Origin: DATLFP01 sp035540955
GTDB lineage: Bacteria > Actinomycetota > Acidimicrobiia > Acidimicrobiales > CADCSY01
DNA: 15,478 nucleotides
Assembly (NCBI GenBank): GCA_035540955.1
Contig: DATLFP010000005.1
Span: forward strand, 1-15,478
Reading direction: 5' to 3'
Shown: piece after piece, positions 1-7,343 of the stretch
Layout: each line of letters opens with the position of its first letter
Position numbering within the stretch: the first letter of the stretch is position 1
Position numbers and translations under genes: made by a program
Notes under the pieces: generated by a model
Databases searched by the model: none
Seen by the model: only the letters and a program-made list of their open reading frames with translations
What the model was told of the DNA's origin: nothing

Positions 1-6
1 CCTTCT

Positions 7-44
7 TTGGTGGCGTGTGAACGGCTTCACTAGTCTCGGCGGCC
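7..44 (+). promoter_or_regulatory. Putative leaderless promoter of the nuo operon
   Basis: A TTGGTG (-35-like, 7-12) is followed after 18 bp by TAGTCT (31-36), which fits the TANNNT -10 pattern of actinobacterial sigma-A-type promoters. The GTG start of nuoA lies 8 nt after the -10, so transcription would begin at or next to the start codon. No Shine-Dalgarno precedes this GTG, which agrees with a leaderless mRNA. The sequence upstream of position 1 is not visible, so other promoters cannot be excluded. Confidence 0.45.
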
Positions 45-410
45 GTGTCCGAGTTCCTCCGCGCCTATCTCCTGGTGGCGGTGTTCGGCGGGGTGGCGGT
101 GGTCCTGGTCTCCGGTCTCCTGGGGCTCAGCAGCCTCATCCGGCCCAGCAACCCCACCCGGGAGAAGCTCGTCACCTACGAGAGCGGGGTCGATCCGGTC
201 GGCTCGGGGTTCGCCCAGTCGAACATCCGCTACTACGTGTTCGCCCTGCTCTTCGTCATCTTCGACGTCGAGGCCGTGTTCATCTTCCCGTGGGCGCTCG
301 GGCTCGAGACCTACGGGATGTTCGGCCTGGTCGAGATGGTCATCTTCATCGCAATCCTCGCCCTCGGCCTGGCCTACGCCTGGCGGAAGGGCGTCCTCCG
401 TTGGCTCTAG
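45..410 (+). CDS. nuoA: NADH-quinone oxidoreductase subunit A
   Basis: This 121-aa membrane subunit of complex I (ND3 homologue) helps form the junction between the quinone chamber and the proton-pumping arm. Three hydrophobic helices are visible (about residues 8-30, 64-86, 95-112). The loop after helix 1 carries YESGVDP (45-51), and helix 2 has the conserved acidic pair in FDVEAVF (D74, E76). The position equivalent to the mitochondrial ND3 loop cysteine (YECG) is Ser47, as in several bacterial enzymes. The GTG start at 45 gives the family-typical N-terminus. It is the first gene of an 11-gene nuo operon, and nuoB begins 17 bp downstream. Confidence 0.96.
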   Translation: MSEFLRAYLLVAVFGGVAVVLVSGLLGLSSLIRPSNPTREKLVTYESGVDPVGSGFAQSNIRYYVFALLFVIFDVEAVFIFPWALGLETYGMFGLVEMVIFIAILALGLAYAWRKGVLRWL

Positions 411-427
411 CCGCAGGAAGGCACTAG

Positions 428-928
428 GTGGGTCTGGTCGAGAAGGGCAAGGTTCCCAAGCCCCTCAGCTACCTCTTCAACCTGTCTCGCAAGTACTCCC
501 TCTGGGTGTACCAGTGGGGCCTCGCGTGCTGCGCCATCGAGATGGCGGCCGCCCTCGGCTCCCCCCGCTACGACGTGATGCGCCTCGGCGTGATCCCCCT
601 GCCCGCCAGCCCCCGCCAGGCCGACATGGTCATCGTGTCCGGCACCGTCACGGACAAGCTGGCCCCGGCCCTCAAGCGCCTCTACGAGCAGATGCCCGAG
701 CCCAAGTACGTGATCTCGATGGGCTCGTGCGCCAACTGTGGCGGTCCCTACTGGGACTCCTACTCGGTCACCAAGGGCGTCGACCAGATCATCCCCGTCG
801 ACGTCTACGTCCCGGGGTGCCCGCCGCGACCCGAGGCCCTGCTCGAGGGGATCGTCCTCCTGCAGCAGCGCATCGGGAAGGAAGACATGGCCGAGCGGTG
901 GAGGGGTGAGCCGATTGTCGTCGGCTGA
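428..928 (+). CDS. nuoB: NADH-quinone oxidoreductase subunit B (N2 cluster subunit)
   Basis: This 166-aa subunit (PSST/Nqo6 homologue) carries the terminal [4Fe-4S] cluster N2, which passes electrons to quinone. The expected ligands are visible: tandem Cys34-Cys35 in GLACCAIEM, Cys100 in GSCANCGG and Cys130 in PGCPPRPEALLEG. An additional Cys103 lies in the GSCANC motif. The GTG start at 428 is preceded by AGGAAGG (414-420) at normal spacing. The C-terminal end overlaps nuoC by 14 bp, suggesting coupled translation. Length is normal for the family. Confidence 0.97.
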   Translation: MGLVEKGKVPKPLSYLFNLSRKYSLWVYQWGLACCAIEMAAALGSPRYDVMRLGVIPLPASPRQADMVIVSGTVTDKLAPALKRLYEQMPEPKYVISMGSCANCGGPYWDSYSVTKGVDQIIPVDVYVPGCPPRPEALLEGIVLLQQRIGKEDMAERWRGEPIVVG

Positions 929-1598
929 CACCGGCACCGAGGTGACCGAGGAGGCGCCGGCGGTCGACGAGCGCCGGGACGCCATCGTCGCCGCCGTCGC
1001 GGCGCGCCTCGGGGACGCCGTCGTCGGCTCCCACGTCGAGCCCGGCGTCGACGTCTGGGTGCGGGTCACCCGTGACGGCTGGGCCGAGGCGGCGCAGGCC
1101 GTGCACGACCTCGGGTTCACCTTCTTCGACTTCCTCAGCGCCATCGACTGGTACCCGAACATCCACGGCAAGAACGAAGAGCCCCCGACGAACCCGATCA
1201 CCGTGCCCGCCACCTCCGCCGAGCTCGAGCACGGCGTCACCGGCGGCGAGACCCGGTTCCAGCTGATCGCCCGGGTGTTCTCGCCGGAGCAGAAGCTCGG
1301 CGTGCACCTGCGGTGCGACCTGCCCGACGACGACCTCTCGGCGCCCACGTGGTCGCGGATCTATCCCGGCGCCGACTGGAACGAGCGCGAGGTGTGCGAG
1401 ATGTTCGGGATCGACTTCCCGGGCCACCCCAACCTCGTGCACCTCTACCTGCCGGGCGGCTTCGAAGGCCACCCGCTGCGCAAGGACTTCCCGCTGCTCG
1501 CCCGTCACGTGAAGCCGTGGCCGGGGCTGGTCGACGTCGAGGCCATGCCGGGTGAGCCCGACGACGACGCCGAAGCCGAGGGGAGCGAAGCCGAGTGA
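915..1598 (+). CDS. nuoC: NADH-quinone oxidoreductase subunit C (30 kDa subunit)
   Basis: This 227-aa peripheral-arm subunit (Nqo5 / 30 kDa family) has no cofactor and is structural. The family signature is clear at about 149-180, with DWNEREVCEMFG and the following GHPNLVHLYLP segment, then GFEGHPLRKDFPL (182-194). I chose the TTG start at 915 because GGAGGGG (899-905) lies at good distance; an in-frame GTG at 942 has only a weak ribosome site. A hydrophilic stretch at about residues 84-112, rich in Pro, Glu and Thr, separates the first and second strands of the domain and looks longer than in well-known NuoC proteins. The acidic tail ends inside the nuoD start (GTGA overlap). Confidence 0.93.
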   Translation: MSSADTGTEVTEEAPAVDERRDAIVAAVAARLGDAVVGSHVEPGVDVWVRVTRDGWAEAAQAVHDLGFTFFDFLSAIDWYPNIHGKNEEPPTNPITVPATSAELEHGVTGGETRFQLIARVFSPEQKLGVHLRCDLPDDDLSAPTWSRIYPGADWNEREVCEMFGIDFPGHPNLVHLYLPGGFEGHPLRKDFPLLARHVKPWPGLVDVEAMPGEPDDDAEAEGSEAE

Positions 1599-2764
1599 CC
1601 GTCACCGAGCACGAGCGCGCCTTCATCACCTCGACGTTGAGCGAGTCCCGCATCAACCTCGAGATCGAGAGCGACGGGATGACGCTCAACCTGGGCCCGC
1701 AGCACCCGGCCACCCACGGGACGCTGCGCATCATCGTCAAGCTCGACGGGGAGCAGATCGTCGCCTGCGAACCGACCATGGGCTACATGCACCGGGGCTA
1801 CGAGAAGCTGTGCGAGTTCCGCACCTTCCCCCAGGTCACGACGCTCGTGAACCGCATCGACTGGCTGAGCCACTTCGCCAACGAGGTGCCGTTCATCCTC
1901 GCCGCCGAGCAGCTGATGGGCGTCGAGGCCCCGCCCCGGGCCCAGTACATCCGCACCGTCTTCTTCGAGATGGCCCGCCTCGGCAACATCACGCTCTTCC
2001 TCGGCGAGATGGGCCTGCAGCTCGGCGCCATGACGGCGCTCTTCTACGCGTTCCGCGATCGCGAGCACGTGCTCAACCTGCTGGAGGCGGTCACCGGTGG
2101 CCGGTTCCACCCCAACTTCGATCGCATCGGCGGCCTCAAGGACGACCTGCCCAAGGGCTGGATCGACGAGACCAAGGCGGTGATGAAGAAGATCCGGGGC
2201 TTCTGCGACCAGATGGAGACCCTGGTCATGGGCAACGAGATCTTCCAGACCCGCACCCGCGGCATCGGCGTCATCCCCAAGGACGTGGCCCTCGGCTACG
2301 GCCTCAGCGGCGCCAACGCGCGAGCGTCGGGCGTCGACCTCGACCTGCGGCGCGACAACCCCGACATCGCGATGGCGTGGAAGCACGCCGACTTCAAGGT
2401 GTGGACCCACCCCGACGGCGACTCCTTCGCTCGCTACTGGGTTCGCCTGCAGGAGGTCAGGGAGTCGACCCACATCATCGAACAGCTGCTCGACGGCATC
2501 CCGGCCGGGCCGATCATGGCGAAGGTGCCCCGCATCATCAAGGTGCCGGCGGGTGAGGCCTACGTCCAGACCGAGAACCCGCTCGGGTGGATGGGCTACT
2601 ACGTCGTCAGCAAGGGCGACCTCGGACCGTTCCGCGTGAAGATCCGCACGGCGTCGTTCAACAACGTCTCGGTGCTGCCGTGGGTGGCGAAGGGCCTCTA
2701 CGTCCCCGACATCGTCACCGTGCTCGCCTCCCTCTACTTCATCCTCGGGGACATCGACCGCTGA
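1595..2764 (+). CDS. nuoD: NADH-quinone oxidoreductase subunit D (49 kDa, quinone site)
   Basis: This 389-aa subunit (NDUFS2/Nqo4 homologue) forms the quinone-reduction site with NuoB. The beta1-beta2 loop GPQHPATHG carries H37 and H41, and MHRGYEKL carries R67. Counting from the two loop histidines, R67 matches Yarrowia Arg121, the arginine beside cluster N2 that is methylated in mitochondria. The C-terminus ends in the family-like LGDIDR. The GTG start at 1595 overlaps the nuoC stop by 4 bp and has GAGGGGAG just upstream. It is a separate NuoD rather than a NuoCD fusion. The next gene is nuoH, not nuoE, and only two bases separate them. Confidence 0.97.
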   Translation: MTVTEHERAFITSTLSESRINLEIESDGMTLNLGPQHPATHGTLRIIVKLDGEQIVACEPTMGYMHRGYEKLCEFRTFPQVTTLVNRIDWLSHFANEVPFILAAEQLMGVEAPPRAQYIRTVFFEMARLGNITLFLGEMGLQLGAMTALFYAFRDREHVLNLLEAVTGGRFHPNFDRIGGLKDDLPKGWIDETKAVMKKIRGFCDQMETLVMGNEIFQTRTRGIGVIPKDVALGYGLSGANARASGVDLDLRRDNPDIAMAWKHADFKVWTHPDGDSFARYWVRLQEVRESTHIIEQLLDGIPAGPIMAKVPRIIKVPAGEAYVQTENPLGWMGYYVVSKGDLGPFRVKIRTASFNNVSVLPWVAKGLYVPDIVTVLASLYFILGDIDR

Positions 2765-2766
2765 CC

Positions 2767-3801
2767 ATGACCGCCCTCTTCGCGCTCGAGCTCTCCTACT
2801 GGCAGGAGACGGTCCTCAAGGTCGTCGGCGTCCTCGCTGCCGTCTTGATCCCGGCCGGCGCGTTCGTGCAGCTGTTCCTGTTCAAGATGGTCAGCCACCT
2901 GCAGAGCCGTCTCGGCCCCATGGAGGCCGGCCCGCACGGGTCGCTGCAGGCCATCGCCGAGGTCGGCAAGTTCATCCAGAAGGAAGACATCATCCCCGAG
3001 CGGGCCGACCGCTTCGTCTTCAAGCTGGCGCCGTACGTCGTGGTGATGACGGTGCTGCTCGTCTACCTCGTCATCCCGTTCGGCCCCGACATGTACTTCG
3101 CCAACCTCGACGCCGGCGTGTTCTACGCCCTGGCGGTGTCGTCGGTGTCGGTGATCGGCGTGCTGATCGCCGGGTGGGCGAGCGCCAACAAGTACTCGCT
3201 CATGGGCGCCATCCGGGCCGCCGGCCAGCTCATCGCCTACGAGCTGCCGCTGGTGCTGGCGGTGGTGGGCGTGGTCATCCAGGCCGGGACCATGAACCTG
3301 CAGGGCATCGTCGCCATCCAGGCCCAGGGCGAGATCTTCGGCTGGGGTGCCATCGGCAACCCGTTCATCCTCACCCAGTTCGTCGGCCTGTTCATCTTCA
3401 TGGTGGCGATCCAGGCCGAGCTCACCCAGACGCCGTTCGACATGCCCATCGCCGAGTCCGAGCTCATCACCGGCTACATGACCGAGTACTCGGGCCTGCG
3501 CTTCCTGCTGTTCTTCATCGCCGAGTTCGCCGCCGTCGGCGCCTTCGGGGCCCTCGCCGCCACGCTCTGGCTGGGCGGCTGGTACCTCCCGGGGCTCGAC
3601 TTCGACGCCAACTACATGAACGTGGTCGGGCCCATCATCCTGTTCGCGAAGATCATGCTGGTCGCGTTCGTGGTGTTCTGGGTGCGGTTCACCTACCCCC
3701 GGCTCCGCGAGGATCAGCTGCAGGCGTTCGCCTGGAAGTTCCTGATCCCGCTGTCACTCATCAACATCGTCGCCACGGGCGTCCTGAAGGTGGTGTTCTA
3801 G
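2767..3801 (+). CDS. nuoH: NADH-quinone oxidoreductase subunit H
   Basis: This 344-aa multi-spanning subunit (ND1 homologue) encloses the quinone tunnel and links it to the proton path. About eight hydrophobic helices can be seen. Conserved segments include GPMEAGPHGSLQ (50-61), SANKYSLMGAIRAAGQLIAYE (from 139) and TPFDMPIAESEL (222-233), followed by TEYSG. In many bacteria the last loop reads TPFDLPEAExEL, so Ile228 occupies a position that is often Glu. The ATG at 2767 follows the nuoD stop by 2 bp without an obvious Shine-Dalgarno, so translation is probably coupled to nuoD. nuoE, F and G, which often lie between D and H, are missing here. Confidence 0.97.
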   Translation: MTALFALELSYWQETVLKVVGVLAAVLIPAGAFVQLFLFKMVSHLQSRLGPMEAGPHGSLQAIAEVGKFIQKEDIIPERADRFVFKLAPYVVVMTVLLVYLVIPFGPDMYFANLDAGVFYALAVSSVSVIGVLIAGWASANKYSLMGAIRAAGQLIAYELPLVLAVVGVVIQAGTMNLQGIVAIQAQGEIFGWGAIGNPFILTQFVGLFIFMVAIQAELTQTPFDMPIAESELITGYMTEYSGLRFLLFFIAEFAAVGAFGALAATLWLGGWYLPGLDFDANYMNVVGPIILFAKIMLVAFVVFWVRFTYPRLREDQLQAFAWKFLIPLSLINIVATGVLKVVF

Positions 3802-4290
3802 ATGTCGGCCATCCCTGGTCTGGTGAAGGGTCTCGGCGTCACCCTGAAGACGATGCTGAAGCCGGCGGTCACCGTGCAGTACCCGCACGTGAAGGAGGCC
3901 CCGGCCCCGCGGGCCCGCGGCGTGATCGCGCTCAAGGAGGAGAACTGCACGGTCTGCATGCTGTGCGGCCGCTCCTGCCCCGACTGGTGCATCTACATCG
4001 AGGGCCACAAGACCAAGGCGCCGCCCCGCCGGGCCGGCGGCAAGCCCCGCACCGTGCAGCTCGTCGACCGGTTCGACATCGACTACGCGCTCTGCATGTA
4101 CTGCGGCATCTGCGTCGAGGTGTGCCCATTCGACGCGCTGTTCTGGAGCCCCGAGTTCGAGTACAGCGAGCCGAAGATCGCCGACCTCCTCCACGACAAG
4201 GACAAGCTCGGCGAGTGGTTCGAGACGGTGCCCGACTACGTGCCGTACGAGGCGGGCTCGGAGGCGAAGGTCAAGAAGGTCCCTCGCTGA
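3802..4290 (+). CDS. nuoI: NADH-quinone oxidoreductase subunit I (2x[4Fe-4S] ferredoxin-like)
   Basis: This 162-aa subunit (TYKY/Nqo9 homologue) carries clusters N6a and N6b, which deliver electrons to N2 in NuoB. Two CxxCxxCxxxCP-type motifs are intact: C49-C52-C55-C59 and C98-C101-C104-C108, each last Cys followed by Pro. The N-terminal helix anchors the protein to the membrane arm. The ATG directly follows the nuoH stop codon and is preceded by AAGGTGG (3787-3793). Since NuoEFG is not encoded nearby, NuoI could be the entry side for electrons from a soluble donor; this last point is inference. Confidence 0.97.
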   Translation: MSAIPGLVKGLGVTLKTMLKPAVTVQYPHVKEAPAPRARGVIALKEENCTVCMLCGRSCPDWCIYIEGHKTKAPPRRAGGKPRTVQLVDRFDIDYALCMYCGICVEVCPFDALFWSPEFEYSEPKIADLLHDKDKLGEWFETVPDYVPYEAGSEAKVKKVPR

Positions 4291-4805
4291 TGGTCGCCCA
4301 GAACGTCGCCTTCGGCATCCTCGCGGCCGCATCCGTGCTCGCCGCGCTCCGGCTCGTCACGACCAAGAACGTCGTGCACGCCGCCCTCTACCTCGTGGTG
4401 GTCCTGGCCAGCGTCGGCGCCATCTACGTACTGCTGTTCGCCGAGTTCGTGGCGGTCGTGCAGCTGCTCGTGTACGTCGGCGCCGTCGTCGTCCTCTTCC
4501 TGTTCGGCATCATGCTCACCAAGGCCCAGATCGGCCGGGACACCGATGTCGACAACGACCAGCGAGGCGTCGCGGCCGTCACCGCGCTGTTCTTCCTCGG
4601 CGTCCTCAGCTACGCCCTGATCGACTTCTTCGGCACCGACAAGCTGCCCGAGCAGCAGGTGAGCGAAGCGGTGCTCACCGCCGAGCGGGGCACCCGGGCC
4701 GTGGGCGACTCGATCTTCTCGACCTACCTCGTGCCCTTCGAGGCCCTCGGCGTCCTCCTGACCGCCGCCCTCGTGGGCGCCATCGTCCTGGCAAGGAGGG
4801 ACTGA
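4290..4805 (+). CDS. nuoJ: NADH-quinone oxidoreductase subunit J
   Basis: This 171-aa membrane subunit (ND6 homologue) has five predicted hydrophobic helices. Helices 2-3 carry the conserved LFAEFVAVVQLLVYVGAVVV region, with E52 and Y62 in the core of the proton path. The ATG at 4290 overlaps the nuoI stop (TGATG), and GAAGG lies about 10 nt upstream. Before its stop codon the gene contains AAGGAGGG (4793-4800), a near-ideal ribosome site that would serve a start at 4807. nuoK, however, now begins at 4899, because a repeat has been inserted between the two genes. Confidence 0.95.
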   Translation: MVAQNVAFGILAAASVLAALRLVTTKNVVHAALYLVVVLASVGAIYVLLFAEFVAVVQLLVYVGAVVVLFLFGIMLTKAQIGRDTDVDNDQRGVAAVTALFFLGVLSYALIDFFGTDKLPEQQVSEAVLTAERGTRAVGDSIFSTYLVPFEALGVLLTAALVGAIVLARRD

Positions 4806-4806
4806 G

Positions 4807-4905
4807 ATGTTGATCAACCACGCTCATGGTCTCGCTCCGCAGGCTCCGCTCGACTCCCGGCTGCTCGCTAGCGCTCCCGACGCCGGGGCGGTGACCCCAT
4901 GTTGA
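4807..4905 (+). other. Leader ORF from duplicated nuoK start, overlapping present nuoK start
   Basis: ATG at 4807 lies 6 nt after AAGGAGGG (4793-4800) and begins with the same 14 bases as nuoK except one. It reads 32 codons through the inserted repeat and stops at TGA 4903-4905, which overlaps codons 2-3 of nuoK in another frame. The present nuoK start has only a weak ribosome site. Ribosomes loaded at 4807 would thus end within a few bases of the nuoK ATG and could re-initiate there. The peptide resembles no known protein, so I regard this as translational coupling or a remnant of the original nuoK start, not a functional peptide gene. Confidence 0.5.
4826..4860 (+). repeat. Intergenic repeat copy 1 (nuoJ/nuoK junction)
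   Basis: The 35 bases at 4826-4860 match 8870-8904 (nuoM/nuoN junction) with two mismatches; both start ATGGTCTCGCTC and contain GCAGGCTCCGCTCGACT. Downstream the two copies diverge into GC-rich, CGG/GCTC-rich sequence up to the next gene. The unit starts with ATGGTC, and the junction ends in GACCCCATG, a loose inverted match to that start. I take it as a dispersed, non-coding repeat family of this genome. Confidence 0.7.
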
Positions 4906-5207
4906 TCAATCAGTTCCTTCTGTTGGGCGCGGTGCTGTTCTGCATCGGCGTGTACGGCGTGCTCGCCCGCCGCAACGGCGTCCTCGTCCTGATGTCGATC
5001 GAGCTCATCCTGAACTCGGTCAACATCAACCTGATCGCCTTCGGCCACCTGTGGGGCAGCGAGTCCGCCGTCAACGCCCAGGTGTTCGCGCTGTTCATCA
5101 TCGCCGTGGCCGCCGCCGAGGTGGGCGTGGGCCTGGCGATCATCCTGCTCATCTACCGCAACCGGACCTCCGTCGCCTTCGACGAGGTCGACATGATGAA
5201 GGGCTGA
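4899..5207 (+). CDS. nuoK: NADH-quinone oxidoreductase subunit K
   Basis: This 102-aa, three-helix membrane subunit (ND4L homologue) sits between NuoJ and NuoN in the proton-pumping arm. The two buried glutamates essential in this family are present: E35 in MSIELILNSVNI and E74 in AAAEVGVGLAI. ATG 4899 gives the usual family N-terminus. Its ribosome site is weak (GGGG at 4885-4888), whereas a strong site lies 100 bp upstream at 4793-4800 before a near-identical start. Expression may therefore depend on coupling to the short leader ORF. nuoL follows after 1 bp. Confidence 0.95.
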   Translation: MLINQFLLLGAVLFCIGVYGVLARRNGVLVLMSIELILNSVNINLIAFGHLWGSESAVNAQVFALFIIAVAAAEVGVGLAIILLIYRNRTSVAFDEVDMMKG

Positions 5208-5208
5208 C

Positions 5209-7332
5209 GTGCTCGAGAACGCCTTCGTCATCCCCGCCATCACGTTCGTCTCGTTCTGGCTGATCCTGTTCTTCGGCAAGCGACTGCCGAAGGGCGGGTC
5301 GGAGATCGGCGTGTTCGCGGTGGGTGCCACCCTGGTGCTGTCCCTCTTCGCCGGCTACCAGTGGGTCGACCGCGACAAGACCCTCGCCGTCGAGCACGGG
5401 ACCGAGGAGGTCCACGCCGAGGACGAGACCGAGCACGCGACAGCACCCGCCGGGGGGACCGTCCCCTCCCTCGACGGCGAGCCCATCGTGCTGATCGCCG
5501 AGGACGGCCACGACGCCGAGAAGATCCGCGAGCCCGTCCGCAAGGAGTGGTCGTGGTTCAAGGTCGGCGGCCACGACATCAAGGTCGGCACCCACATCGA
5601 CGGCTTCGCGGTGCTCATGCTGATCACCGTCGCCATCATCTCGTTCCTCGTGCACGTGTTCTCCACCAACTACCTGCACGACGACCGCCGCTACACGCAC
5701 TACTTCGCCGCCCTCTCGCTGTTCACCACCGGGATGTACGTGCTCGTCACGGCCAGCTCGACGCTCGGAGCACTGTTCGGCTGGGAGCTGATGGGCCTGT
5801 GCTCGTTCATGCTCATCGGCCACTGGTGGGAGGAGCAGCCCAACTCCGACGCCGCCCTCAAGGCGTTCTTCACCACCCGGACCGGCGACATCGGTCTCCT
5901 CGTCGGCATCTCGATCCTGTTCTTCGCCGCCGACCGCACCTTCGACATCGCCGCCATCAACGAGGCGGCGCTGCACGGCGACATCGGGCGCACGGCGCTG
6001 GTGGCGGCGGCCGCCGCCCTGCTCTGCGCGGTGATCGGCAAGTCCGCCCAGTTCCCCTTGCACACGTGGCTGCCCGATGCCATGGCGGGCCCGACGCCGG
6101 TCTCGGCGCTCATCCACGCCGCCACGATGGTCGTGGCCGGCGTCTACCTCCTCGGCCGGCTCTATGGCGTGTTCTGGGAGGGCTTCGACATCGGCGCCGG
6201 CGGGTTCAACGTCGTCGCGCTGGTCGGCGCCGTCACGCTGATCATCGCCGCCGCGCTCGCCTTCGTGCAGCACGACATCAAGAAGGTGCTGGCCTACTCG
6301 ACGGTCAGCCAGCTCGGCTACATGGTGATGGCGCTCGGGGTCGGGGCGTGGACGGCAGCGATCTTCCACCTCTTCACCCACGCGATGTTCAAGGGCCTGC
6401 TGTTCCTCGCCAGCGGCTCGGTCAGTCACGCCGTGCACTCCTTCGACATGAAGAAGGACATGGGCGGCCTGCGCAAGCACATGCCGATCACCCACGCGAC
6501 GTTCATGGTCGGCTCGCTCGCCCTCGCCGGCGTGTTCCCCCTCGCCGGCTTCTGGTCGAAGGACGAGATCCTCCTCGGGGCCCGGCTCAACGGGTACGAG
6601 GCGTTCATGGTCGTGGGCCTCGTCGGGGCGTTCATGACCGCCGCCTACATGGCCCGCTGCGTGTGGCTCACCTTCTACGGCGAGTACCGGGGCCACGGTC
6701 ACCCCCACGAGTCGCCGCTGGCCATCACCGGCCCGCTGGTCACGCTGGCAGTGCTCTCGGTGGGCGTGGGCTTCCTCAACTCGCCGCTCACCGACATGTG
6801 GCTGGGCGGGCTCATCGACAACGAGACGGTCCTGACCGCCGGCATCGCCCATCACGACTTCTCGGTGCCCGACGCGCTGGTGTCGACGGCGGTGGTGCTC
6901 CTGGCGCTCGGGCTCGGCTACCTCCTGTTCTTCCGCGACCGGTTGCCCAAGGGCGTCACCGAGCGGAGCAAGCCGGCGCTCGCCGGCTACACGTTCCTCG
7001 TGAACAAGTACTACCTCGACCACCTGTGGACCGGCGTCGTGGTCGGCTCGATCAAGGGCCCGATCGCCCGTGGCGCGTACTGGCTCAACCAGAACGTCAT
7101 CGACGGCGTGGTGAACGCCGCCGGGATCGCCTCCAGGCGCTCCGGCGAGTGGGTCTACAAGTGGATCGACCAAGGTGCGATCGACGGCACCGTGAACGGA
7201 CTCGGTCTCGGGGCCTCCGAGACCGGTGGCAGCTTGCGCCAGGTCATCCAGACCGGGCGGGTGCAGTGGTACGGCTCGATCCTCTTCGGCGCGGTGGCCC
7301 TCCTGGCCCTCGCCCTCGTGATCTTCGTCTGA
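5209..7332 (+). CDS. nuoL: NADH-quinone oxidoreductase subunit L (antiporter-like)
   Basis: This 707-aa subunit (ND5 homologue) is the distal proton-pump module, with an antiporter-like core followed by the C-terminal lateral-helix region. Key residues are present: E193 in FGWELMGLCSFMLIG, K278 in VIGKSAQFPLHTWLPDA, H285 and H303. It is longer than the usual ~610-650 aa. The surplus is mainly a hydrophilic insert at about residues 53-112, very rich in Glu, Asp and His, between the first two hydrophobic helices and the HxDGFAVLML segment. GTG 5209 is preceded by AAGGG (5199-5203). The gene starts 1 bp after nuoK, and nuoM starts 11 bp after it. Confidence 0.96.
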   Translation: MLENAFVIPAITFVSFWLILFFGKRLPKGGSEIGVFAVGATLVLSLFAGYQWVDRDKTLAVEHGTEEVHAEDETEHATAPAGGTVPSLDGEPIVLIAEDGHDAEKIREPVRKEWSWFKVGGHDIKVGTHIDGFAVLMLITVAIISFLVHVFSTNYLHDDRRYTHYFAALSLFTTGMYVLVTASSTLGALFGWELMGLCSFMLIGHWWEEQPNSDAALKAFFTTRTGDIGLLVGISILFFAADRTFDIAAINEAALHGDIGRTALVAAAAALLCAVIGKSAQFPLHTWLPDAMAGPTPVSALIHAATMVVAGVYLLGRLYGVFWEGFDIGAGGFNVVALVGAVTLIIAAALAFVQHDIKKVLAYSTVSQLGYMVMALGVGAWTAAIFHLFTHAMFKGLLFLASGSVSHAVHSFDMKKDMGGLRKHMPITHATFMVGSLALAGVFPLAGFWSKDEILLGARLNGYEAFMVVGLVGAFMTAAYMARCVWLTFYGEYRGHGHPHESPLAITGPLVTLAVLSVGVGFLNSPLTDMWLGGLIDNETVLTAGIAHHDFSVPDALVSTAVVLLALGLGYLLFFRDRLPKGVTERSKPALAGYTFLVNKYYLDHLWTGVVVGSIKGPIARGAYWLNQNVIDGVVNAAGIASRRSGEWVYKWIDQGAIDGTVNGLGLGASETGGSLRQVIQTGRVQWYGSILFGAVALLALALVIFV

Positions 7333-7343
7333 CAGGGAGCGAC

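Larger units (their letters stand above)
4807..4912 (+). repeat. Direct repeat (14 bp) flanking the nuoJ/nuoK insertion
   Basis: ATGTTGATCAACCA at 4807-4820 and ATGTTGATCAATCA at 4899-4912 match at 13 of 14 bases and lie 92 bp apart. Both copies start with the first codons of nuoK. The 78 bp between them contain the copy of the 35-bp repeat also found at nuoM/nuoN. The layout looks like an insertion that duplicated its target, or a tandem duplication with later divergence. Confidence 0.75.

Noticed and set aside
17..427. Overlapping + strand frame over nuoA
   Set aside because: Arg/Pro/Gly-rich shadow of nuoA; it has no motif, and nuoA itself is fully conserved.
5149..7173. Long open frame on the - strand across nuoL (674 codons), and similar long antisense frames over nuoM, acs and others
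   Set aside because: High-GC coding DNA leaves antisense frames open. The translations are His/Asp/Arg/Val-rich low-complexity shadows with no domain, while the + strand encodes clear complex I subunits.
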